The translations under genes and the position numbers were made by a program. A DNA stretch of 20,519 bases from a virus: positions 1 through 20,519 of the IMG/VR virus record IMGVR_UViG_3300045110_000098; one strand, given 5' to 3'. Below, piece after piece: positions 13,190 to 19,963 of the stretch; position 1 is the first letter of the stretch; the number at the start of each line of letters is the position of its first letter. The notes under the pieces are model-generated. The model ran no database searches. It had not been told where the DNA came from and worked only from the letters and a program-made list of their open reading frames with translations.

Positions 13190-13630
13190 TTAGGCCTCAG
13201 TCATCCAGACTGGTGTGGTCAGCACAGGAATGTCGATGTCAAAGGCTCTGGCCCTTTCCTCGACATTGGTGGCGCCACCCAGCGATGGGTCAATCAGAAT
13301 TTCCGAATCCCAAGCTCGGTACTGGTCGCCAGGCTGCACAGGCCCACGGTCGAAAAGCTGGCATTGCACCTTGCTGCCCACCAAGTCTTCCCAATTGGCC
13401 TGCGTGCCTTCAGTGACCACGATGCTGAGAGTGGCTGACCACTCAGGCTCATCTGCCACCCTGAATTTGCCAGTGAAGGTGGCCACTGTGTCGATGCTGA
13501 TGTCAGGCGCCAGCTCCACTGAGCTGACATCATCTGACAGATCGACAGGTGGCTGCAGCACGTCAGCTGCGCCATACACTGCCACCCTGAAAATTGGCTT
13601 TCTGATGATGATTGGCGTGCTGCCTGCCAT
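13190..13630 (-). CDS. Major tail tube protein candidate (146 aa)
   Basis: Position (after connectors, before the tail chaperone) and content suggest the tube-forming protein. The chain is almost all beta strand: PIIIRKPIFRVAVYG, VSSVELAPDISIDTVATFTGKFRVAD, WSATLSIVVTEG and a C-terminal FDIDIPVLTTPVWM. The pairing of a Gly/Thr-rich hairpin with acidic loops is typical of the tail-tube fold. It is short, about 146 residues, but within the range of small siphoviruses. ATG 13630 has GAGAGG six bases upstream, one of the clearest ribosome sites, which fits a highly expressed structural gene. Confidence 0.72.
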   Translation of the reverse strand: MAGSTPIIIRKPIFRVAVYGAADVLQPPVDLSDDVSSVELAPDISIDTVATFTGKFRVADEPEWSATLSIVVTEGTQANWEDLVGSKVQCQLFDRGPVQPGDQYRAWDSEILIDPSLGGATNVEERARAFDIDIPVLTTPVWMTEA

Positions 13631-13652
13631 GGCTTGCCTCTCTCTCTAAAGC

Positions 13653-14036
13653 TCAGTATTCGGCTCTGAATGATAGGCGCACGCTGCACGCCAGATAGGT
13701 GATGCCAGCCTGCTCTGTCTCGACAATAGCATCAGCGCCTTTCCACTCCCACGCGCTCATGGCCCTGTCGCCATCGATGGCTGCCTTCACTGCCAGCGTC
13801 AGGTCATAGAGCAGCTGCACGCCATCTGCGCCTGAGCTGGCAGCGACCACACACACAGCCACATAGTTTTCGACCCAGCGCTGGAAGGTCTGCTGGCGCT
13901 CTATCCAGGGCTGGTCTGCTCGATACACCACAGCTGGCACCATCAGCGCGCCAGTGGGTGGGTGGTGATAGGTATGGGCGCCTGCGATGTCTGGCAGCTG
14001 CAGCCATGGCGCCACAGCTGGTGTGGCCACTGCCAT
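13653..14036 (-). CDS. Tail terminator or head-tail joining protein (127 aa)
   Basis: It lies between the connector and the major tail gene, the usual place for head-tail joining and tail-terminator proteins. The pattern fits the joining protein family: a first helix-strand (VAPWLQLPDIAGAHTYHHPPTG), then RADQPWIERQQTFQRWVENYVAVCVVAASSGADGVQLLYDLTLAVKAAIDGD, then a C-terminal beta region ITYLACSVRLSFRAEY. The start at ATG 14036 overlaps the previous stop by one base (TGATG). I cannot separate terminator from joining protein by sequence alone. Confidence 0.65.
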   Translation of the reverse strand: MAVATPAVAPWLQLPDIAGAHTYHHPPTGALMVPAVVYRADQPWIERQQTFQRWVENYVAVCVVAASSGADGVQLLYDLTLAVKAAIDGDRAMSAWEWKGADAIVETEQAGITYLACSVRLSFRAEY

Positions 14037-14353
14037 CAGGCGATTGGGAATCTGGCGTGCTGGCCTGCCAGCAGGCGCTGATACGTAGGGTGATCAGCTG
14101 CGACCTTCACAGCTGACTGATCGAAAACGCCTGCGATGCCATAGGGCGCATCAGGCGCCTTCATGACCATGACTGCCAGCACCAGCGCAGCCTGCGCCAT
14201 GCTGGGTGATGGCGTGGGAGTGGCCACGCCTGTGTCGAGCTGCACCTGCTCACTGGCAGCATCGAGCGCCAGCTGCAGATCAGTGTCACGGTCTGTCGAT
14301 GTGGTGATGCCCAGCGCCCTTTTCAGGGCGCCAAGATCAGGCCATGCTGCCAT
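14036..14353 (-). CDS. Head-tail connector, HK97 gp6-like (105 aa)
   Basis: WPDLGALKRALGITTSTDRDTDLQLALDAASEQVQLDTG has the pattern of the gp6/gp15-like connector that attaches below the portal: W-x-D-L-x2-[VL]-K-x2-LG and D-x2-L-x2-AL-x-A-[AS]. Later helices (MAQAALVLAVMVMKAPDAPYG) match its second half. It directly follows the capsid gene, as expected, and the start is nine bases after the capsid stop. Length is usual for the family. Confidence 0.85.
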   Translation of the reverse strand: MAAWPDLGALKRALGITTSTDRDTDLQLALDAASEQVQLDTGVATPTPSPSMAQAALVLAVMVMKAPDAPYGIAGVFDQSAVKVAADHPTYQRLLAGQHARFPIA

Positions 14354-14362
14354 GGCTCTGGC

Positions 14363-16054
14363 TTAGGGCGCCAGAGCGTAGCTGGTGAAGGCTGCTGGGT
14401 AGAGTGGCAGGAAGGCCACAAAGCCAGCCAGCGCCACGTCGCGCCCAAGGCGCCCTGGCACGTCAGCTTCCAGTGTGAACGTGCCATCCTCTGCCCACGC
14501 AAAGCCATCTGATGGCCCGATCAGCACATCGACTGCGCCAGCATCCAGCGCAGGCTCCCAGATTGGGCGCATGCCACTGAAGCTGCCTGACGTGCCTGCG
14601 CCTGCGCTGGCATCGCCAAGTGGCGCATACAGACCACCTGCGCCATAGAGCGGTCTGCCCATCGAGTCACGGGCATTGATCATGCCAGCCACAGCTGCGC
14701 TCGACAGCCATGCCGTATTGGGTGGCTTGCCAATGCTGGCCACTGAATTGCCAAAGGCAGCGCCCAGATCGATCACGCCAGTGTCTGGGTCAAAGGTGCC
14801 ACCAGCCAGCACGCCAGCTGCAGTCAGAGCTGCGAGCGCTGCTGCATTGGTGCCCTTGGCATAAGCCTCTGCGAGCAGCTGCAGATAGAAATCCAGGAAG
14901 GCTGGGCTGCTGCGCCTGAGCAGCTGCAGGCTGATGTCACCTGCGCCTGCAAAGGTGCGCACATTGGCAGTGGCTGTGTCTGTGGTCACAGCTGTGCTGC
15001 TGACCTCAGATTTCTGGGTCACCTGCTCTGCCACTGTCGGTCGGGTCAGAATGCGTGGGTAGATGATCTGGGTGCCATTGTCTGGCATCTGAATCTCACG
15101 CGTGCTGCTCATGAAGGGTCGAGCAGGATTGATCGCGCCCACCATTTCAGTGACGTAGGCGGGTGGCACCATGCCCACATTGGCTGGGCTGATGATGTCT
15201 GCCAGGGCGCGCTGCTCCAGATTGGTCAGCTGGCCACCATCCATCAGCTTCAGCGCTGCCTGCACCCAATCGCCTCTGAATGGCTTGGGCACGTCGCTGG
15301 CCTTGGGCACGATGGCGCCTGTGCTGACGGTCTGGCGCTGGTCTTCCTGCGAGCTGGTGCGCTGCTCGATCTGCGCCACGCGCTCGATCAGGCGCTCATG
15401 CTGCACGCGCAAATCTTCTGTGGTCATGCCTTTGGCCTCGATGCCAGAAATGCGCTGCTCCATGCTGACCAGCTGGCCTGCAATCAAAGGCGCCTGATCT
15501 GGCGTCTGCTGGTCTGCGATCTGCTGCTCAGTCATGGTGCCCTCATTCTCAGCTGGTGCGCTGCGTGCGTAGATTACTGCTGTGCCTTCATAGGTAGGGC
15601 GCCAAGTCAGCGAAACCTCGCGCAGATTGACTTTCTTTCTGGCGATTATGCGCTGGGCGCCTCTGCCCTCATAGCTGGTGCCACCCTCGATTTCCTCAAA
15701 GCTTGGGCTGACACCTTGGTAATAGCCCTCTCTGGCCAGCGTCAGCAGCTCATCGCCACGCGCTGTGGGCGCCACCTGGAAAAGCCCAATCTGATCAGTG
15801 TCTGTGCGCTCCATGCTGATGCCACGCCCAGCTGGTGGCCCTTCATGCTCCATGCGCAGAATGACCTTGGCTGGGTCATTGGCGCCTGTGAGTGGGTCTG
15901 GGTCAAAGGCGCCTGCATCGAAACGCTCATTGCCTTGGCTGGTCTTGCCAATGTCGCCCCAGCGCGCAATGCGCAGCGCCACGATGCGCTGCGCTTCATT
16001 CCTGATTTCCAGGGCAGGCGCCTCATGGCCCTGCCACTCGATCAGGTCAGCCAC
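14363..16054 (-). CDS. Fused capsid maturation protease and major capsid protein (563 aa)
   Basis: One frame holds both functions. Residues 20-165 are a HK97 U35-type prohead protease: IVALRIARWGDIG, then MEHEGP with His70, then YYQGVSPSFEE with Ser116, then LREVSLT with a likely third residue near Glu145. A helical region at 175-242 (QLVSMEQRISGIEAK, QHERLIERVAQIEQR) plays the part of a scaffold. From about 250 onward is the HK97-fold capsid protein (PANVGMVPPAYVTEMVGAINPARPFMSSTREIQMP, DFYLQLLAEAYAKG, GFVAFLPLYPAAF). I chose GTG 16054 because GGAG lies nine bases upstream. TTG at 16099 would add 15 residues inside the previous gene. Confidence 0.9.
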   Translation of the reverse strand: MADLIEWQGHEAPALEIRNEAQRIVALRIARWGDIGKTSQGNERFDAGAFDPDPLTGANDPAKVILRMEHEGPPAGRGISMERTDTDQIGLFQVAPTARGDELLTLAREGYYQGVSPSFEEIEGGTSYEGRGAQRIIARKKVNLREVSLTWRPTYEGTAVIYARSAPAENEGTMTEQQIADQQTPDQAPLIAGQLVSMEQRISGIEAKGMTTEDLRVQHERLIERVAQIEQRTSSQEDQRQTVSTGAIVPKASDVPKPFRGDWVQAALKLMDGGQLTNLEQRALADIISPANVGMVPPAYVTEMVGAINPARPFMSSTREIQMPDNGTQIIYPRILTRPTVAEQVTQKSEVSSTAVTTDTATANVRTFAGAGDISLQLLRRSSPAFLDFYLQLLAEAYAKGTNAAALAALTAAGVLAGGTFDPDTGVIDLGAAFGNSVASIGKPPNTAWLSSAAVAGMINARDSMGRPLYGAGGLYAPLGDASAGAGTSGSFSGMRPIWEPALDAGAVDVLIGPSDGFAWAEDGTFTLEADVPGRLGRDVALAGFVAFLPLYPAAFTSYALAP

Positions 16055-16328
16055 CTGCTGCAGCTCCACCTGCGTCAGCGATCTTCTGCAGCTTGGCAAT
16101 CAGGCTGGTGCGTGGCTTATCGCGGGTCTGCTCTGCATCGAGCGCTGCCTGCGCTGCCTCTGCGTCTTCACCCACGTCAGCCAGAATGGCATCTGCTGTG
16201 CGCGCTGCCAGCTCGGTCTGCCCTTCACCACTGGCCATGGCGTCTTCTGCCACGTAGGGATAGCCAGGCGTCTGGTCAGCAGGAAAATCGCGCCACGCCT
16301 GTGAATGGGCATTCCAGTATTTGGGCAT
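16047..16328 (-). CDS. Small hydrophilic protein between portal and capsid (93 aa)
   Basis: Unrecognised. It begins MPKYWNAHSQAWRDFPADQTPGYPYVAED, followed by an acidic Ala/Glu-rich helix (AARTADAILADVGEDAEAAQAALDAEQ) and ends in a Gly/Ala run. It overlaps the capsid gene by eight bases and follows the portal by seven. Small acidic helical proteins here can assist head assembly, but the fused capsid gene already carries a scaffold-like helix, so the need for it is unclear. Confidence 0.7.
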   Translation of the reverse strand: MPKYWNAHSQAWRDFPADQTPGYPYVAEDAMASGEGQTELAARTADAILADVGEDAEAAQAALDAEQTRDKPRTSLIAKLQKIADAGGAAAGG

Positions 16329-16335
16329 TTGGTGG

Positions 16336-17544
16336 TCAGCTCACTTTCTGCTGCTGGGTGAAGGGTAGCGCTGCTGGCAATGGCAATGGCGCTGGCTGCG
16401 CTGGCTTGGCTGGCAGCTCGATCATTTCTCGATCTGCGATGCCCTGCTCATCGATCACGCCCAGCTTCTGGGCAATCTCATAAATCTGCCATCTGGTCTT
16501 GGCGTCAGCGCGCTGGAATCCCTCTACGTCATAGCGCGCTTCTGTGCCTCTGGGCAGCAGATCAGAAAATGCCTGCTCGATCTGCTCTAGGTAATAGGGC
16601 GCCAGCGTCAGGCGCACCAGCTCTGTGGCCAGGTCACCCACATTGGTGTAGCTCAGAGCTGTGCCAGCCACTGGCGCTTCCAGCAGGCGCCCAGAAATGC
16701 CGAACATCAGCGCCACATCGCCTCTGCTGTGCGCTCGACTGCCCACCAGCTGCGCCTGCTCAGGATTGGAATTCAGCACAGTGGGTGTGATGTTGGATGC
16801 GACCTTGGGCATGTTGGGCGGGTCATGCAGCCACTGATCTTTGATCTTCTGTGGCTCATCACCAGCCAAGATGCCAGTGGCGCTCAGGAAGACCGAAGGC
16901 ATGCCACCACCTGAGAAATAGCGCGCTGCCCACCTGTCAGCCTCGATGGCCACATTGAGCGCTGCGCCACACAGCTGCATTGGCCCAAGGCCTCTGCCTG
17001 TGATCGGGTCTGGCGTCAGCAGGGTGATGTGAATCACATCACGCGGGTCATAGGCCACCTGCTTGCCATCTGTGGTGGTGCGCTTCCAGACGTGGCTGAT
17101 GCCATCGAAATCTGACTGCATCGCCTCTGGCACCACTGGATAGAGAGAAGCTGGGCTGCCGTCTTCTGCATAGCGGTCTGTGACCAGCCAGATGGTTTCG
17201 CCACGCGTGGCCATGTAGAAGACCGAATCTCTGGTGAATCTGCCAGGAGTCATGGCCTTGCATGGGCGCTGCACCAGCTGTGGGTCAGGGTCGATCAGCT
17301 CACCAGCTCTGAAGGCATCCAGATCGAGCGTGGCAGCGATGGTCGAAAGCATGGTGACAGCTCGATTGACAGCTGGAATTCCCAGCGCCTCTCTGATGCT
17401 GGGCAGCAGCTGGCCTGCGCTGGCGCGCTGCCTCTCATAGAGCTGGGTATCTATGTCTGGGTAATCGCCAGATGGGTCGAGCGCTGCGCTGCGCTCTTGC
17501 AGCTCTGCGCGCTGCTGGCGCCTCTGGCGCTTGCCTTTGCCCAT
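16336..17544 (-). CDS. HK97-type portal protein (402 aa)
   Basis: Portal forms the ring through which DNA enters and leaves the head. The sequence shows family features in order: ALGIPAVNRAVTMLSTIAA, then TRDSVFYMATRGETIWLVTDR and YDPRDVIHITLLTPDPITGRGLGPMQL. Then come ALNVAIEADRWAARYFSGGGMPSVFL, AQLVGSRAHSRGDVALMFGISGRLL, and a helix VRLTLAPYYLEQIEQAFSDLL. A short, Pro-rich tail follows. Length is usual. ATG 17544 lies 13 bases after the stop of the membrane microprotein. The start region has no good ribosome site. Confidence 0.95.
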   Translation of the reverse strand: MGKGKRQRRQQRAELQERSAALDPSGDYPDIDTQLYERQRASAGQLLPSIREALGIPAVNRAVTMLSTIAATLDLDAFRAGELIDPDPQLVQRPCKAMTPGRFTRDSVFYMATRGETIWLVTDRYAEDGSPASLYPVVPEAMQSDFDGISHVWKRTTTDGKQVAYDPRDVIHITLLTPDPITGRGLGPMQLCGAALNVAIEADRWAARYFSGGGMPSVFLSATGILAGDEPQKIKDQWLHDPPNMPKVASNITPTVLNSNPEQAQLVGSRAHSRGDVALMFGISGRLLEAPVAGTALSYTNVGDLATELVRLTLAPYYLEQIEQAFSDLLPRGTEARYDVEGFQRADAKTRWQIYEIAQKLGVIDEQGIADREMIELPAKPAQPAPLPLPAALPFTQQQKVS

Positions 17545-17557
17545 CAGCGCAGTCTAC

Positions 17558-17653
17558 TCACCCACGTTTGGCCATTTGGGTCAGCAGCCAATAAACCAGG
17601 ATGGCGCCCAGCACGATGATGATCAGCGCCTGCCAGAGCTCAAAGCCAAACAT
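17558..17653 (-). CDS. Single-span membrane microprotein (31 aa)
   Basis: The 146 bases between terminase and portal are not empty: ATG 17653 to TGA 17558-17560 encodes 31 residues that form one hydrophobic helix. It opens MFGFELWQALIIIVLGAILV, then YWLLTQ, and a basic end AKRG. The positive end suggests an N-out, C-in orientation. It starts 37 bases after the terminase stop and ends 13 bases before the portal start. Why a membrane peptide lies inside the packaging/portal block is unknown; an accessory lysis or superinfection-related role is possible. Confidence 0.6.
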   Translation of the reverse strand: MFGFELWQALIIIVLGAILVYWLLTQMAKRG

Positions 17654-17690
17654 GCAGCGATTATGCGCGCCACTCTCGAGCTGGCCACGC

Positions 17691-19061
17691 TCAATAAAGC
17701 CTGCTGACACCAGCTGGATTGGTGGCCAGCCAGACAGCTCTGATGGCTGCCAGCGCAGCTGTCACTGGCCTGTCTGATTTGGCCTTATCTGCTGACCACA
17801 TGCCACCAGCTGTGCGTCTGGCTGTGAAGGGCAGATCAGCTGCGATGGCGCCAGCGTCTGCATGGCGCAGGCGCCCACCATCGACCATGCGCGCAAATCG
17901 ATCTGAAGCGCTGGCCCATTCCTGACCAGCGATGGCGTGGCCACCACGCAGGTGCCTTGCCAGGTCACGGTCTGTGGCAGGGCTGAATCCGACAGCCTGC
18001 ACAGCCACGTCAGCCTGCATCTGCAGCAGGCGCTTGCCCAGCTCATCGATGTCTAGCGGGTGGCCAGTGACATCTGCCACCAGCGTCAGGGCAATGGTGC
18101 CATCTGACTGCTGCCAGCTCAGAGCTGCTGATGCCCTGTCGCCATCGAGCGCCACGCCCATGAATGGCGCTGATGGCGCTTCCAGCGTGGCAGCAGCTCG
18201 CTGCCAGGGCACGTCTGCCACCAGCCTTGGCAGCAGCGATGTGACCCACCTGCACAAATGCTCAGTCTCAAAGATGGCCAGCTGGCCTTCCAGCTCATAG
18301 GTGGTGAATTGGCGCTGCAGATAATCGAGCATGGCCCTTGGGTAGCGCTCGATTCTGGGATTGGCCTCACGCCAGCCAGCTCGATCATTGGCAGCGCGCT
18401 CTGGCGCTGCTGACCATTCCATGAAGGCCAGAGCTGGGTCTGCATCAGCGCGCTTGCGCAGGGCATTCAGCACCACGCTGGTTTCATCGCCTGCATTGGA
18501 TAGGTAGAGCATCTGTGGGTCAGTCGATGCTGTCAGCGTGGGTCGAGCTGCAGCCATGAAATCGAAGCTGTCGAATTCGCGCAGCTCATCGATGATCACA
18601 TCATCATTGGCTGGCCCTCTGGCGCCACCACGCGTGGGTGCCACGATGCGATACAGACCACCATTCCACAGCTCGATGCGCTCCTGGCCATTGGCCAGTC
18701 TGGGCAGCTTGCGCAGATCAGCGCGCCAATGCTCGACCATCGCATCAGCCACTTCAGTGAAGACCTCGCGTGGCAGCTCGCGATTCTGGGCTGTGTGCAT
18801 GATCTTGCGACCACGCAGCAGCTTCAGCACGATCAGGGTCTTCAGCAGGGCGGTCTTGCCATTCTGTCTGGCCACGATCACAGCAGCTTCTGGATACTGC
18901 AGGCGCCCAGCCTTGCGCTCTGCTGTGATGCTGGCCACAGCACGCTGCTGCCAGGTCATTGGGCGCCAGCCAATGGCCTTGGCAATCTTGCGATAGTCAG
19001 CCAGCTGGTTTCGGTCTGAAACGGGTGGCGCCAGCCTTGGCTCGATGCCACGCTGGCTCAT
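17691..19061 (-). CDS. terL: Terminase large subunit (456 aa)
   Basis: This is the ATP-driven motor and nuclease that packages DNA. The Walker A motif is ARQNGKT at 64-70 and the Walker B is DVIIDE at 154-159, with AAARPTLTAS and LSNAG following as the coupling region. The nuclease domain shows GVALDGDRASAALS with Asp306 and SDRPVTAALAAIRAV with Asp430. Length and layout match phage TerL proteins whose neighbour is an HNH endonuclease, as here. The ATG at 19061 overlaps the HNH stop as ATGA. I find no recognisable small subunit near it. Confidence 0.95.
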   Translation of the reverse strand: MSQRGIEPRLAPPVSDRNQLADYRKIAKAIGWRPMTWQQRAVASITAERKAGRLQYPEAAVIVARQNGKTALLKTLIVLKLLRGRKIMHTAQNRELPREVFTEVADAMVEHWRADLRKLPRLANGQERIELWNGGLYRIVAPTRGGARGPANDDVIIDELREFDSFDFMAAARPTLTASTDPQMLYLSNAGDETSVVLNALRKRADADPALAFMEWSAAPERAANDRAGWREANPRIERYPRAMLDYLQRQFTTYELEGQLAIFETEHLCRWVTSLLPRLVADVPWQRAAATLEAPSAPFMGVALDGDRASAALSWQQSDGTIALTLVADVTGHPLDIDELGKRLLQMQADVAVQAVGFSPATDRDLARHLRGGHAIAGQEWASASDRFARMVDGGRLRHADAGAIAADLPFTARRTAGGMWSADKAKSDRPVTAALAAIRAVWLATNPAGVSRLY

Positions 19062-19363
19062 TTTCGGGTCAGATCGCCTGTGATTCGGGTCAGAGAGAGA
19101 GAGATTGGCTGCTGACTAGCATCTGGGCGCTGTCGCAGTAAAAGAAACGTGCGCGCTCGCCTGACGCTCTCATGCTGACAGTCAGAGCAGCAGGCCACCA
19201 GATTTTCTGGGTCATACATCGCACCACCATCGCTGCGCCTTATGCGGTGATCGACGCTATTGGCTGGCGCGCCACAGTAACCACACTGCCAGTGATCACG
19301 CATCAGTATTCGCGCCCTGGTTTTCAGCCAGCGCTTGGTCTTCAGGCGTGGGTCATTGCGCAT
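19058..19363 (-). CDS. HNH endonuclease (101 aa)
   Basis: HNH nickases next to terminase assist packaging cleavage at cos-type ends in many siphoviruses. Motifs: Cys27-x2-Cys30, VDHRIRRSDGG with Asp38-His39, ENLVACC with Asn54, and Cys59-x2-Cys62-QH with His64. This gives one structural zinc plus the catalytic H-N-H. The chosen start, ATG 19363, follows GAGGG and overlaps the stop of the 44-codon ORF. An in-frame ATG at 19408 would add 15 residues with no ribosome site. Stop overlaps TerL. A cos-like end is therefore plausible, but its position is not visible. Confidence 0.9.
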   Translation of the reverse strand: MRNDPRLKTKRWLKTRARILMRDHWQCGYCGAPANSVDHRIRRSDGGAMYDPENLVACCSDCQHESVRRARTFLLLRQRPDASQQPISLSLTRITGDLTRK

Positions 19364-19487
19364 GGTGCCCTCTGCAGAGCTGTGCTGGTAGGCCAGCTGC
19401 AAGCCCATCTGGCTGAATGCTCACGTCAGCTCGGACAGCTGCCCTCTTATCGATGGGATTGACCAGCACCCTGTGACGCCAGCACAC
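19353..19487 (-). CDS. Possible small Cys/His protein (44 aa)
   Basis: GTG 19487 opens a frame ending at TGA 19353-19355, overlapping the HNH start by 11 bases. It contains Cys2, several His, and ends with a C-x2-HH knuckle (AQLCRGHHAQ), the ending seen in other small zinc proteins of this genome. The start is weak and only a faint ribosome site lies upstream, so this may be fortuitous. Confidence 0.4.
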   Translation of the reverse strand: MCWRHRVLVNPIDKRAAVRADVSIQPDGLAAGLPAQLCRGHHAQ

Positions 19488-19511
19488 ACCTGACCCAGCT
19501 GCAGGCCTGCG

Positions 19512-19679
19512 TCACAGGTCAGCATTATTGCCTCTGATCACATTGGGTGGATTGGCATCTGGGTCATGGGTGGTCTGCTCGACTATGCGCCCATCTGGCA
19601 GCTTCACCCTGCTGGCCACCTGCTCTGCGACCTCTGCTGCCACGTCTTCATGGGTGTGGCGCTGGTCTTCACCAGACAC
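19512..19679 (-). CDS. Small hydrophilic protein (55 aa)
   Basis: GTG 19679 overlaps the TAG of the 94-residue acidic gene by one base (TAGTG), and the frame ends at TGA 19512-19514. The first part is a polar helix (EDVAAEVAEQVASRV), then a strand-turn KLPDGRIVEQTTHDPDANPP and a tail. This helix-strand pattern with a DGR turn looks like a folded small protein. No family recognised. It could be a packaging-linked accessory or a very reduced small terminase subunit, but there is no DNA-binding motif to support that. Confidence 0.55.
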   Translation of the reverse strand: MSGEDQRHTHEDVAAEVAEQVASRVKLPDGRIVEQTTHDPDANPPNVIRGNNADL

Positions 19680-19963
19680 TAGGGCTGGCCTTCCTCTGGC
19701 TGGTCTTCGACCTTGGCAGCGATGGCATCCAGCACCTTTCCAGGGCGCTGCTGCTGGTCTTCCAGATTGGTTTCTGCCACGTCAGCTGCATCGCCAGCCT
19801 CTGTGGCCACCTTTGGGTCAGTGGCCTGCTGCTCGATTTCCTGATCGGTCTTGATCGCGTCTTCTGCCTGCTCGACATCGCTGCCCACGATGTGTGGCGC
19901 AGGATGCTCCACAGCGACTATCTCAGGATTGGTTTCGACCTCTGTTGGCTTTTCGCTGGTCAT
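19679..19963 (-). CDS. Acidic, probably unstructured protein (94 aa)
   Basis: By my count 24 Asp/Glu against 6 Lys/Arg (net charge near -18), with many Gln, Pro, Ala and Thr and only one moderately hydrophobic run at the end (VLDAIAAKV). It is probably disordered. The ATG at 19963 overlaps the stop of the C39 peptidase as ATGA. Placement right after the lysin candidate and before the packaging genes does not decide a role. The strong negative charge resembles DNA-mimic inhibitors or scaffolds; this is only a resemblance in composition. Confidence 0.7.
   Translation of the reverse strand: MTSEKPTEVETNPEIVAVEHPAPHIVGSDVEQAEDAIKTDQEIEQQATDPKVATEAGDAADVAETNLEDQQQRPGKVLDAIAAKVEDQPEEGQP

Noticed and set aside
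12776-13438. Plus-strand frame of 220 codons
   Set aside because: It lies opposite the tail chaperone and major tail genes, including the conserved frameshift site; no protein features.
15398-16483. Plus-strand frame of 361 codons
   Set aside because: It is antisense to the protease/capsid and portal genes, whose domains are clear. Its translation is unlike any protein.
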